From a virus, in the IMG/VR virus record IMGVR_UViG_3300029893_000065, positions 1-25,947 of that record: DNA of 25,947 bases; one strand, given 5' to 3'. Of this stretch, positions 8,701-16,747 are shown piece after piece; the first letter of the stretch is position 1, and the number at the start of each line of letters is the position of its first letter. Position numbers and translations under genes: made by a program. Below the pieces are notes generated by a model. That model made no database searches, was not told where the DNA came from, and saw only the letters and a list, made by a program, of their open reading frames with translations.

Positions 8701-9986
8701 ACTTCTTCAAGGCGAGTATGAACCCTGCCATGAAACAAAGTCTCTGCTAAATCAACATTTATATTCTCTGGGACTTTAGTTACTTTTTCACCTGTTAATC
8801 TCTCCTGTAATTTTCTTACTCGGATAAAGTTGTCTTGTGCTAACTCCCTCAAACTAGTCCACTTTCCTCTTATACCCTCTTGAGCTTTTTTCCACTTTCC
8901 ATATTCTTCGGCTATTGACTTTGCGACAACTTTCTGATTAGATGGGGGTAATGAAGAAACAATCTCAGAATGTCGCAATTCTTGGACTGCTTCTCCTTTT
9001 AGGGGGGTTTCTGTTGGGAGTGCTTTCGCAACGCCCGACTCAATACTCTGCTCCGGGATACTGGACACCCGAGCTGGAGCGATTCCGGGACTTGTAGGTG
9101 GCACTTCTCCGGCTCTTAAAATCTTCGCCACATCGTCAGCGTTATTTACTCCTACTAAATGCCTTGAAATGGCTTGTATCTCTTCGTCAGTGCCTTTAAG
9201 TAAAGGTTTAATAGTTCTAAAGATAGCTTGCTCTGAAGTTTCTTTGGCTACCTTAGTAACGGCTTGTTTGAAAGGTTGACTGCCTACTCTACCGAAAGGA
9301 GCCAGTTCAACCCCAAGTAAAACCATTGGAATTGTAGCGGGGAGTATTTTCTTTTCAGCTTCAGTTGCAATCCCACTTTCATCTAAAAATGTTTTAATAC
9401 CTTCAGTGTAATCTGCGAAAGATTGAGGTTGAAAGCCAAAAATCTTTTGTTCCAGCTCTCTTTGTCTTGGTGTGCCTCTGACTGTCGCTTGAGCTTTCAA
9501 GGACGCTTCGCCTAAATCCTCTCCTAAAGCCGCTCTGCCGAAAGTTAATCCAAATTCTTGCACAGTTTTACCGGCTTCTGAAAGTCCTCCGGCTATCATT
9601 CTGGGCAAATCAAACCCTATAAACTTTGCTACCTTGCCTACTCCTGTTGGTAATGCTCTACGGAACTCTCCTAAAGAAACAGGTTCTTCTCTTTGGGTTC
9701 TGATAAATTCAGAAACTCCCTCTCTTACCATTCCCGGCACTTGCCCCGCGATAGTCCTTACTACTCCGGGTGGTTTAATATCCAATCTCTGCCTAATTTG
9801 ACTCAATCTATCCGTTCTCTGTTCTTGCCTTTCTTGAAATTCCCTGCCTTGTTGGGTTAAAGGTTTGGGTCTTAGAAATTCATTAAATCTCTGTAGTCCT
9901 CTTCCGACAGTTCCCAAAGCACGCTTAAAGAACCCTTGTTGAGGTTGTAAGTTTAATCTTTGTCTAATTTGGTCTATAACTGCCAT
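5772..9986 (-). CDS. giant polyvalent virion protein with LPD38-like region and C-terminal HNH motif
   Basis: A 1404-residue protein. The N-terminus has two short repeats (IDQIRQRLNLQP and LSQIRQRLDIKP). At about 650-730, NDPRLAVALKG and RFNYEFAISNFIRDS match the large polyvalent protein-associated LPD38 pattern seen in phage proteins thought to be ejected with DNA. Residues about 1145-1240 hold two related 30-residue helical units around DEAQAIVEALSDEDY and DEAQAVVDALTDEEY. The C-terminus has an HNH-type motif: EH1331-IVPVKAGG, N1345 and H1354. Such proteins are usually packaged in the head and delivered into the host. The likely product is an internal virion protein that may nick or process DNA on entry. 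Confidence 0.65.
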   Translation of the reverse strand: MAVIDQIRQRLNLQPQQGFFKRALGTVGRGLQRFNEFLRPKPLTQQGREFQERQEQRTDRLSQIRQRLDIKPPGVVRTIAGQVPGMVREGVSEFIRTQREEPVSLGEFRRALPTGVGKVAKFIGFDLPRMIAGGLSEAGKTVQEFGLTFGRAALGEDLGEASLKAQATVRGTPRQRELEQKIFGFQPQSFADYTEGIKTFLDESGIATEAEKKILPATIPMVLLGVELAPFGRVGSQPFKQAVTKVAKETSEQAIFRTIKPLLKGTDEEIQAISRHLVGVNNADDVAKILRAGEVPPTSPGIAPARVSSIPEQSIESGVAKALPTETPLKGEAVQELRHSEIVSSLPPSNQKVVAKSIAEEYGKWKKAQEGIRGKWTSLRELAQDNFIRVRKLQERLTGEKVTKVPENINVDLAETLFHGRVHTRLEEVKGIVTKIDSDILKTAKTLKIKDDVLKTEVDSFLHARHALERNARLGDGAAGLTNKEAKQILDTLANSPHKVQIDKIAGQIDELNKQTLNILLDAEVISQELFDTLTKTYKNHIPLQRVLSQTDDIVDILSGRGFDVRGTGIRRAVGSDKPVADILTNVAANVESAIARAEKNLVDLTTLRFAREHKALGLFEEISPQALGRTFAKVGEEGKVIFKEITDPSVLVLREKGKPVYLKINDPRLAVALKGVNVEKVPALMRGIAFITRLYSGLHTRFNYEFAISNFIRDSQEMMVEVANRRGFREALSAGKKQIFESKKAVGEFLLGKDTPGARLYKQMKEDGGTTGGLALSTREKVKVDIESIRALNRSNTRQAAVKMVEVVDKWNTLFEDATRLTAYKTALENGASRKQAAFLAKESSVNFNKKGTAGPIINGLYMFSNASIQGTTKMLRAMKNPKVAGAVVGTVGTTVYAINEWNSSVDPDWRDKISKFDRAANFTLMLPTDDETVKYITIPTAWGLRPIKIALEYTYDAVDGHGEFMDAMQGVMTSVLESYNPLAGDEDILNTVTPTILKTPMEISRNRAWYGNQIKPDYDPDAPDSTKYFKSLENTLMGKTAIEITEKLSESSNGRIEISPADIVYATRQYMGGVGRSLEKIVNTLISVSTGEEIPARELPVLSRFYKDRDEEEVLNSLFYNEREKLDKQQKFQKTSDVRRITPLYETAQMLLEEGKDDEAQAIVEALSDEDYEVYKKLKAADKRRDTSKLQIQMLPIVKSNQELILQGRMDEAQAVVDALTDEEYKAYERVKEIMGDSLKPKKVEDAYGRSKLGLISDYAKAFTKDPGNAFKALFTKERLGIVEGNLVELQRFYGIDFRDQGGSQEYKRTLMAQQGIPWSEAGNWKLEHIVPVKAGGNTADKNLMLVDNDMHNFFTPIDIAIGNAVRQGIITRKEAEELMFDFKVYRLMTAEEVLEYINTKR

Positions 9987-9988
9987 AA

Positions 9989-11380
9989 TTAAGGTGTTCT
10001 TCCGCTAGTTCCACTTCTCTGCCTCTGCCATTCATTGAAAATCTGTTGCATTTCCTCTACCGTGAGTCCGCTTAAATCAATGTCTCCCGTTGCGACCTGT
10101 TGAATCCACGCTTGCCTGAATCCTGACGGAGTGCCTAAGAAGAATCTTTGAACGCTTGAAGAAGTGTTAGATATTCCGGCTAAATCCAAATCTCTTTTAT
10201 TTGCGGCGGTTAGAGTGCCTATTGGTTGAGCGCCTGTCCCGAATCTCTCTTGATGTATTCTTCTTAACTCACGGGCTAATCCAATGTTGTCTCCTGCGAA
10301 TTGTCTTGCGATTTGTTGTCCTTCGGGAGTTTGTAGGAAAGGTCTAAACCATTCTTGGTAAGGGACTGCCACTGTCTCTTCAGCCCCCGGAGTTAATGTC
10401 ACCCCCGGCACTCTCCCCATAGCCTCCGCTTTGATAAATCCGCCCGCCAACTGCATGGCCTCCGCCATTGAACTGCTTTGTAGGATTTGCTGATAGGTGA
10501 ATTGGTCTGCCCCATTGGCAGCCGCCTCGGTAGCCACCTTGTAAATTGAGTTCATTTCCTTTTCTAGGAAGCTGTAAATGCTCTCCTCTGCGGCAATTCT
10601 CGTCCTCATTTCCTCTTTCTCGGCTTTTGATAAGGCGGCATCAGCTCTGTCTAAGAAGAATTTATCAAATTGAAGTTGTTGTTCTAAAGGTTCTAGGCGC
10701 AGTTTGATATTTCTGTCCACAAGTGAAATTGCAGTCGCGAGTTGTCTGTTCTTGGTGTTCTGCAGAATGGCGAGGTCTGCAAGTTCACTGGTTCTTTCTC
10801 TTGAGACCCTTGCGACCTCAGCGTCCACTGCGCTTGCAAGCATTCCTCTGGAGTTCTTTCTTATCTCCTCAATCTCTCTGGTTAAGGCCAGTTGCTTTTG
10901 TTCTATCTGATTTGCGAGATCATCGGCCTCAGTTGTTAATTTAGAGATGCCCGCTTTTTCTTCTTCTTCCGCTCTAGAAGCGTGAACACCAGAAATATCC
11001 CGCATTGTCTGTTCTAAAGAGGCCTCTCTTTCCCTGACCATTCTTCTTTCCTCTTCCGCGTATTTCTCGGCCTGCTCCATTTGTTGTTTCCGTAGACCCT
11101 GCAGTATTCCCATAATCCCCGCTCCATTTGTGGGGGTGAACGAAAACCCAGAAAGGTCTATTTCTTTTTCTGGCTTCAATGATTCAGAAGAGATGGTATT
11201 AAATGAATCTATACCGGAATCTTTAAAACGAGAACTTGACTGAGAGAAACTAGAAATTCCGCCTAAAGCACTTCCAAGTTGCGACCTTTGTTCATCGGTA
11301 AGTTGCCCTCCAACCTGCGGAAGAAGGTGCGAGATTCTACCTAAGATTCTTTGAATGTTTGCTAAAATTTCTGGGTCCAT
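9989..11380 (-). CDS. coiled-coil internal virion protein candidate, 463 aa
   Basis: A 463-residue protein. Residues about 90-260 are a long Glu/Arg/Lys/Ala helix with clear coiled-coil character (ADDLANQIEQKQLALTREIEEI). The N-terminal part is Ser/Gly-rich, and the C-terminus is Gln/Gly-rich with IARQFAGDNIGLARELRRI. Position between the tail protein and the giant ejected protein matches internal-core proteins of T7-like particles. No family recognised. The stop is two bases from the next start. Confidence 0.5.
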   Translation of the reverse strand: MDPEILANIQRILGRISHLLPQVGGQLTDEQRSQLGSALGGISSFSQSSSRFKDSGIDSFNTISSESLKPEKEIDLSGFSFTPTNGAGIMGILQGLRKQQMEQAEKYAEEERRMVREREASLEQTMRDISGVHASRAEEEEKAGISKLTTEADDLANQIEQKQLALTREIEEIRKNSRGMLASAVDAEVARVSRERTSELADLAILQNTKNRQLATAISLVDRNIKLRLEPLEQQLQFDKFFLDRADAALSKAEKEEMRTRIAAEESIYSFLEKEMNSIYKVATEAAANGADQFTYQQILQSSSMAEAMQLAGGFIKAEAMGRVPGVTLTPGAEETVAVPYQEWFRPFLQTPEGQQIARQFAGDNIGLARELRRIHQERFGTGAQPIGTLTAANKRDLDLAGISNTSSSVQRFFLGTPSGFRQAWIQQVATGDIDLSGLTVEEMQQIFNEWQRQRSGTSGRTP

Positions 11381-11382
11381 AT

Positions 11383-13161
11383 TTATTTATTTTTAACACT
11401 ACTTAAATCTAGGTCATACAGAGACCAATCTCCTGTCACATAGAAGATTACCTTCAGTTGCACGAAAATGTTTTTCACGCCCAGAACGAATTTGGCGTTA
11501 TTGCTATCTCCATTCCAAATACCGGCATTTTCCCATTTTTGAAATCGAGCAACGGCCGTGCCGGAAACATCGCTGACACCATGGTCAAGCGTTATGTTGT
11601 AGACCCCATCTTGTAAAAGAATTGACTCAATTGTGGCTATATGCCCCGCGCCCTGCCCATTTAAAACCTCTACCTCATCGCCCACGATATAATCTGAAAC
11701 ATCATCACTTGTGTTTATCAAATTGTCGCCTGCCCAAGTTATAGTTGCCTCTGTCAGGTCTTGAAATTCTGTTCTATATTTAACTACAATTTTATCGTCA
11801 TCAGAAGCAAATTTCTTGAATCTGGCAAAAAAGAACTGAAAAGTGTCCTCTATTTCGGCAGAGTGGATTTTGGGTGTGATGATATGCCCCGATTTATAAT
11901 TTTCGTCTTTAGAATCTTCATAAAAAATGCCGTTTTTTGTAGTGCTGCTGTTTGTATAGTATTTAGCACCGGCACAATAAGAGCCGTTCTGTGAACCGGG
12001 AGTATCGACTTGGTCGTTCAAAGCGAAATTAAGTTCAGCCAACGCTCCCACCAAGGAAATTTTTGATTGCCCGAAGTCAACCACATCTTCACCTGATTTA
12101 GACAAGCACAATGAATTTTTGTGATACAAGCCAATGTCTTTCCTATATTCCCAAATACCCGAAGGAAACCTCTCCAAGTGAACAGATTGCGGGAAACCCT
12201 CGTCATAAGGAGCGCCATTTACAAGTATATTGACCTCTCCATTGACCACAGACATTCCATTGTAGTGAATTGGTCTTTCAGTCGCGGGAGCTAAAATATT
12301 GCCAAAAATCTTATTGCCTATGGGGAACTCCGCGATTTCCACAAATGAACTACCATTGAAGACCCGAAGTTTTCCGTTGGTATCAACCAAATAAACAGAG
12401 CCGTCTTTGACAGTAGCCGCGATAGAACCGCTTGCATGCAAGGGTATTGCCCTGTTAGGTGCATTGGCGGTTGAACCATCCCAAATGTAGACAATTCCAT
12501 TTGCTGACCGACTGTTTAGAGTGCCTATAAAAATTTCGTTATCGGTGGCTTTAATCCATGTAATTTGTTCCCCGGCATCACTACCCCCGCCTGTGGTTAA
12601 ATTCTGCAAAGTAGTTTGATCCCCCATAGTCGCCGCCGTATCAGTATTATCCATAGAGCCGATTGAATTTGAATTATCATCAACAAAATAAATGCGATTT
12701 GTTTTTCTCAAAAAAGCAAACATATGTAATCCACTTGAATTATTAACCCTAGAAGTTAAGGTTGACCAAACCGCGCCACTGCTTAATTTGTACAGCGAGG
12801 TTGTCCCCCCACTAAAGTAAAGGGCGGAATTAAAGAATACAATATCGCTCGTATTGCTATTCAGGTTAGTCGGTGTTCCGCCTATATCGTCTTGGACAAA
12901 AGCCGTGTTTAAATGTTTGGTTGTCTTAAAAACTCGGCTACCAGCAATAGCCCAGATAGTGCCAAGATTAGTTGGGAAGTAAGCAAATGCGCAAGGGACA
13001 CCAAGGTTGGCTAAATCGTTCTCGCTTGTGTTCAAAAACATTCTCGGAGAGATTCGGACTTCGCCAAGTTTCTTAAAATCAAGGTTCTTTGATGCCCAAA
13101 CACTACCCAAGACATCGCTTTTGTTATTCTGTGACCAATTATTTTCTCTTGGAATTTTCAT
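11383..13161 (-). CDS. large beta-rich tail protein (nozzle / propeller-like)
   Basis: A 592-residue protein of repeated beta units with aromatic and Asp/Asn turns, such as GTIWAIAGSRVF, NSALYFSGGTTSLYKL, NRIYFVDDNSNSIG and IVYIWDGSTANAP, spaced about 40-50 residues apart. The pattern suggests a beta propeller. Podovirus tail nozzle proteins (T7 gp12-like) have propellers and lie, as here, between the adaptor and internal virion genes. The role is inferred from position and strand pattern; no signature motif. The C-terminal region (about 400-592) is a separate beta domain. Confidence 0.55.
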   Translation of the reverse strand: MKIPRENNWSQNNKSDVLGSVWASKNLDFKKLGEVRISPRMFLNTSENDLANLGVPCAFAYFPTNLGTIWAIAGSRVFKTTKHLNTAFVQDDIGGTPTNLNSNTSDIVFFNSALYFSGGTTSLYKLSSGAVWSTLTSRVNNSSGLHMFAFLRKTNRIYFVDDNSNSIGSMDNTDTAATMGDQTTLQNLTTGGGSDAGEQITWIKATDNEIFIGTLNSRSANGIVYIWDGSTANAPNRAIPLHASGSIAATVKDGSVYLVDTNGKLRVFNGSSFVEIAEFPIGNKIFGNILAPATERPIHYNGMSVVNGEVNILVNGAPYDEGFPQSVHLERFPSGIWEYRKDIGLYHKNSLCLSKSGEDVVDFGQSKISLVGALAELNFALNDQVDTPGSQNGSYCAGAKYYTNSSTTKNGIFYEDSKDENYKSGHIITPKIHSAEIEDTFQFFFARFKKFASDDDKIVVKYRTEFQDLTEATITWAGDNLINTSDDVSDYIVGDEVEVLNGQGAGHIATIESILLQDGVYNITLDHGVSDVSGTAVARFQKWENAGIWNGDSNNAKFVLGVKNIFVQLKVIFYVTGDWSLYDLDLSSVKNK

Positions 13162-13445
13162 ACATTATAAACTGGAATTGCTCTTAGTGTTCCCTGAACA
13201 GAAAATTGTATAAAAGCTACCGGTGGCCCCAAGACGCTATATGATCCCGAACCTGCCTCATTCACATCTTGGTTTTCACTTGTGGCGGATTTTACGCTAG
13301 TTTCCGCGTCTTTAATGGCTCCCTTTAAAAACCTCTCATTGAAAGATTGAGCGAATTCTAACGGGATTGAATAATTCATCTTCAGAGATTCCATCTCCGA
13401 TTCCAGAGCCATTACTCTTTCTTTTAATTCTCTTATATCATCCAT
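13158..13445 (-). CDS. small coiled-coil protein, 95 aa
   Basis: A 95-residue protein whose first 30 residues are heptad-like (MDDIRELKERVMALESEMESLKMN). A mixed region and a hydrophobic C-terminal strand ending TLRAIPVYNV follow. The coiled coil suggests trimerisation, for example in a tail knob or chaperone. The stop overlaps the next start (GTATGA). Family unknown. Confidence 0.5.
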   Translation of the reverse strand: MDDIRELKERVMALESEMESLKMNYSIPLEFAQSFNERFLKGAIKDAETSVKSATSENQDVNEAGSGSYSVLGPPVAFIQFSVQGTLRAIPVYNV

Positions 13446-14241
13446 TTTTGTTTTTATTTACAACTGATACGATATTTTTGGCGAGATTTCTCCAGATTCT
13501 TGTTAAAACAGATGTCTCTATAACATCAGTCATGTTCATAGTTTCTGATATGGTGATTTCTCTTTCTCTACGGATTTCCACATCGTCTGTCATGGTTAGG
13601 TCTTCCGACACAGTGGCTTCAACTATCCTAGGATTTATGGCGATGACTGTGTATAATCCCGTATCACCAACACCGCCAGTCGTGTCCCAAGTCATTGTGT
13701 GAGAACCCGCCGCCCCAACTTTTTTATAACTACTCTTTAAAAAAGCACCGGACTCGCTTGAATGAACTAGCGTTTGTCCTGCCCCGATAGTACCAGAACC
13801 CGCAGAAAGCAGAAGAAAGTCAAAAAGCATGCAATCATCAACCGTTGTCGTCACAGATAAGTTGATATTTTTGTCTGAAACACTGTTGGTCTTTTCTGAC
13901 ACATTTATAGGGTCAATGTCTCCAGCCCCATTGAAAGACGCGCCACCAACCCGACAAGTGCCAGTATCGATTCCACCGCTCATCGTGACTACCAAATTGT
14001 TTGAGCCAGAAGAGGGATCACCCAAGACATAGACAAAAGATTCAAACCCACCGCCAGCCGAACCGCTTTCAACTAGCGCCATTGCAACCCCATCATATTC
14101 AACACTGACGATATCTTCTTCAGTCCCATTGCTAATGACACACACAAGAACCCGATTACTACCGGAGCAAGTGTGAGCAACTGTCACCGTGCTTCCCGTT
14201 GAAGCTGAACCTATACTTTGTGCGTCAAAAGCTATCGCCAT
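13438..14241 (-). CDS. beta-rich structural protein with C-terminal repeats, 267 aa
   Basis: Residues 1-205 are Gly/Ser/Val-rich beta sequence (NRVLVCVISNG, LVVTMSGGIDTG, LYTVIAINPRIVEA), like the carbohydrate- or capsid-binding jelly-roll domains in phage structural proteins. Residues about 205-240 contain two related units, VSEDLTMTDDVE and ISETMNMTDVIE, and the tail is basic. A surface decoration or tail role is plausible. No specific family is assigned. It overlaps the next ORF by eight bases. Confidence 0.6.
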   Translation of the reverse strand: MAIAFDAQSIGSASTGSTVTVAHTCSGSNRVLVCVISNGTEEDIVSVEYDGVAMALVESGSAGGGFESFVYVLGDPSSGSNNLVVTMSGGIDTGTCRVGGASFNGAGDIDPINVSEKTNSVSDKNINLSVTTTVDDCMLFDFLLLSAGSGTIGAGQTLVHSSESGAFLKSSYKKVGAAGSHTMTWDTTGGVGDTGLYTVIAINPRIVEATVSEDLTMTDDVEIRREREITISETMNMTDVIETSVLTRIWRNLAKNIVSVVNKNKNG

Positions 14242-14705
14242 TACACTAATTTAACTTTATAAGTGGCTCTCAAAACATCTTCATCATCAACCGCTTTAGA
14301 GGTAGTCAATGCGCGACAAAGCATCACTCCTGCCGTAGCGTCATTAAACGCCCCGATCTCTTCTACGATTTTAGAGGCCGTCACGCTCCATTCGTGGAAA
14401 AATTGAAGAGTGTCGTCAGCCACAGTCGTTGTCACGCGTGACATCGTCGCGGAAGCCCTCGCAAGTCCTGAATCGGTAATCTCTGCGACAAGAGCTGTCT
14501 GCCCCACATTGAAAGCGGTTGATGAAGTCCCAACGGCTAAGTAAATAAAAGGGTCAACCGAACCGACATTGCCGATTCTGCCTGCGGCGGCGGCTTTTCC
14601 GGCATTGGTTATACCGTTCTTGAACCAACCGGTGTCCCATTTCTTTTTGCCGTCTTTGCCAAAGCATTCTAGACGGACACTACCTTGTAATTCTACTGTT
14701 TCCAT
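14241..14705 (-). CDS. virion structural protein, 154 aa
   Basis: Starting at the ATG 14705 (METVELQG), which lies just below the stop of the adaptor gene, gives 154 residues of beta-rich sequence. A Gly/Ala-rich GITNAGKAAAAGRIGNVG segment is followed by IYLAVGTSS and repeated Thr/Val strands. The pattern suits a minor tail or collar protein. An upstream start at 14831 would overlap the adaptor by 110 bases and is unlikely. The stop shares a base with the next ATG (TAATG). Confidence 0.6.
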   Translation of the reverse strand: METVELQGSVRLECFGKDGKKKWDTGWFKNGITNAGKAAAAGRIGNVGSVDPFIYLAVGTSSTAFNVGQTALVAEITDSGLARASATMSRVTTTVADDTLQFFHEWSVTASKIVEEIGAFNDATAGVMLCRALTTSKAVDDEDVLRATYKVKLV

Positions 14706-14721
14706 TTTTTTTAATTTAAAC

Positions 14722-15495
14722 CTACTCAAAAACAATAGGTTCTGGCTGATAAATAGGTCTTTCGTCCTTAGACCTTCTAGTAAAATACTTCTCAATGCTA
14801 CCGGGTATTCCTCGCTGTTCGTCTCCTTCAAATTTGATTACCTCGTCTCTAATTAAGGCGAAATTTGACAGATTATTCCTGCGGGCATATACCATCGCCG
14901 GTCGCAAATAAAAGTAATCGTGGTGGATTCCGGGACACCCCGGTTTCTTGGTGGTGTCCGAAGAAGTGAAGTAATTGGCCTCTCTGTTAATAAATAGCTT
15001 TAGTCCATCATCAGCGTTGTAATTCGGAATCGGATCCAAAAATATTCCCCTAGCTGTCTTGTCATATCTGTATGGCACTCCTCCCGTTCCAACTTCCCTT
15101 GCAATAGAGTCATCGCTTTTGAACCCTTCTGATTCTTGTTGGTCAACTGGCTTAATCTCTTCGTAAATTGTAGCGGTGGCGTTAGGAAGCACCATAACCT
15201 TGTAAATATCTAAAATAAGGTTGCCTTGTTCATCTTCGGTGAATGTGTAGTCCTGTTGGCCTGAAACTAAATTGGTATAAATAATTGGATATTTCTCATG
15301 CGAAGAATCATCATATTGCCATTTCCCTTCACCCTTGAAAGCAAGATAAAGATACTTGTCCCAAGCAGTGCGGGTGGCTGAAATAAACTCATTTAAAAGG
15401 GTAGGGTTATTCGCGACATCACCCACATTAAAGCCAAGCTCTCTTTCATATTCGCCCACAAGGGATTCGTTGCCGGAATTAAATGCTCTGCTCAT
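14722..15495 (-). CDS. head-tail adaptor / tubular protein-like
   Basis: A 257-residue protein with an N-terminal helical part (about 1-60), then SGQQDYTF and LDIYKVMVLP strands and a helix-rich C-terminus. The segment GVPYRYDKTARGIFLDPIPNYNADDGLKLF is the beta insertion pattern seen in podovirus adaptors (T7 gp11 / P22 gp4-like), which join the portal to the tail. Position after the capsid genes supports this. The call is by pattern; a P22-like and a T7-like adaptor cannot be separated here. Confidence 0.65.
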   Translation of the reverse strand: MSRAFNSGNESLVGEYERELGFNVGDVANNPTLLNEFISATRTAWDKYLYLAFKGEGKWQYDDSSHEKYPIIYTNLVSGQQDYTFTEDEQGNLILDIYKVMVLPNATATIYEEIKPVDQQESEGFKSDDSIAREVGTGGVPYRYDKTARGIFLDPIPNYNADDGLKLFINREANYFTSSDTTKKPGCPGIHHDYFYLRPAMVYARRNNLSNFALIRDEVIKFEGDEQRGIPGSIEKYFTRRSKDERPIYQPEPIVFE

Positions 15496-16156
15496 TGCGT
15501 ATTTTCTCCACTTCGGAGCCGTTAATTACTAATGGTTCTTCAACCTTTCCATATTCATAATCGCCTATATGGAATATCTCCAATGTTCCATCACACCAAA
15601 CATCCATTCCCGCTTCTCTGACTTTCTTGCAGAACAAGCCGTCTTCCCCGTCTTTAACATTCCCTTCCTTTTCAAAGGTGAATTCAAAATAAGGTTTTTC
15701 AATTTTATTAAAGACCTTCATATCTATAAGGCACACCCCGCACCCGACAAAGTATGCTCTGAATAATTCTTTCGGTATTCTCAACTCAAAACTGGTGTGT
15801 TTCTCGGGTCGCATATATTCTCCTTTATCATTCATCAGCCCTACGGTTGAAGATAGCGGGAGACACCGAGAGTAAGAATTAATCCCAACTACATCTTTTT
15901 TATGTTCTAAAAGATTTTCTAGAGTATAAGAAGGGAAAATCATATCGTCGTCAATGAATAGTAAATAATCCGAACCATTCTTCTGGGCTTGAATGACAGA
16001 GTAATTGCGATTATCCGCCACTGTATAGCCCCTATCAGCGATGACAAAGTGCCAATCAACTTTTGAATAATTGACCATTTCTAAAATACATCCGAGCGTT
16101 TTCGACTTTATCCCCCTATTTGTGCAGATGCTTAATGTGATTTTTTCTTTTCCCAT
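15479..16156 (-). CDS. GT-A family glycosyltransferase, 225 aa
   Basis: The N-terminus (5-12) is a nucleotide-binding strand, KITLSICT. LLFIDDDMIF (65-74) is the strand plus DxD metal-binding motif of GT-A glycosyltransferases, which transfer sugars from nucleotide-sugar donors. DGEDGLFCKKVREAG (169-183) resembles the catalytic acidic region, and the HIGDY His (196) could be the third metal ligand. The start has AAAGGTGG upstream. It overlaps the adaptor gene by 17 bases, inside the virion operon, so virion protein or host-surface glycosylation are candidate roles. The acceptor and sugar cannot be told from sequence. Confidence 0.75.
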   Translation of the reverse strand: MGKEKITLSICTNRGIKSKTLGCILEMVNYSKVDWHFVIADRGYTVADNRNYSVIQAQKNGSDYLLFIDDDMIFPSYTLENLLEHKKDVVGINSYSRCLPLSSTVGLMNDKGEYMRPEKHTSFELRIPKELFRAYFVGCGVCLIDMKVFNKIEKPYFEFTFEKEGNVKDGEDGLFCKKVREAGMDVWCDGTLEIFHIGDYEYGKVEEPLVINGSEVEKIRNEQSI

Positions 16157-16195
16157 ATCCAGCCCACCTTTTAGATGAGCTAGGATGAGAAACGA

Positions 16196-16720
16196 CTAAT
16201 CGCCAACCTGACCGACTTCTATCCAAAAAATAATATCTGTATTACTTTTCTTCAAAAATGTCAGACGAGATATTTCAAGTCCATTGACTATAACTGTCGC
16301 ACCCTCGTCTTCCTGTAGATCAACACCCGTTCCAGCCGCGAATGTAATCGTCGCGGCGGCGGTTGAAGTAGAGGAATAAAAGTAAGTAGAGAATGACTCT
16401 CCAACTCTTAAGTTAGAGAATGGAGCGGAAGTTGACGCCATCGTGGTTAGAGTGGTGTTAATTCCGGTGTTCCAATCAATAAAACTTACTTCTCTTCTAA
16501 GTTCATTAGTGGTTAAGGTATAGGCAGAGGCAGTTGTCGTTGTCGCGACAACATCCCCTCCTTTAGTATAGTTTCTCCTTAACTCTGGATGGAACAAGAA
16601 GTTGGGGCCAGGGACAGCTCCAGACGCTGGTTCTGTGGGTTCTCCTTTCGGATAAATATATCCTCCGATTGCAATTATCATCGCAACCAGAGCTATTCCT
16701 ACTATTGTTTTTTTATTCAT
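16196..16720 (-). CDS. membrane-anchored beta-rich protein in the head module, 174 aa
   Basis: MNKKTIVGIALVAMIIAIGGYIYPKG is a clear N-terminal signal anchor, followed by a Pro/Gly linker. A Thr/Ser-rich beta domain follows (about 55-174), with a strand pattern TTTTASAYTLTTNELRREV and later GVDLQEDEGATVIVNGLEISRL. It follows the capsid gene by 27 bases. No family is recognised. It resembles the other exported protein here only in having an anchor and a Ser/Thr-rich beta body. A minor head or decoration protein that is also membrane-targeted would be unusual; function is unassigned. Confidence 0.6.
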   Translation of the reverse strand: MNKKTIVGIALVAMIIAIGGYIYPKGEPTEPASGAVPGPNFLFHPELRRNYTKGGDVVATTTTASAYTLTTNELRREVSFIDWNTGINTTLTTMASTSAPFSNLRVGESFSTYFYSSTSTAAATITFAAGTGVDLQEDEGATVIVNGLEISRLTFLKKSNTDIIFWIEVGQVGD

Positions 16721-16747
16721 AGTGATAGTTGCGATTTACGATGATAA

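Noticed and set aside
13160-13172. TATAATG before the start at 13161
   Set aside because: It is the coding end of the upstream small protein (TAT AAT GTA TGA) and leaves no room for a transcript start.
14706-14831. Upstream start for the structural protein at 14831
   Set aside because: It would overlap 110 bases of the adaptor gene and adds residues that are the adaptor's other frame.
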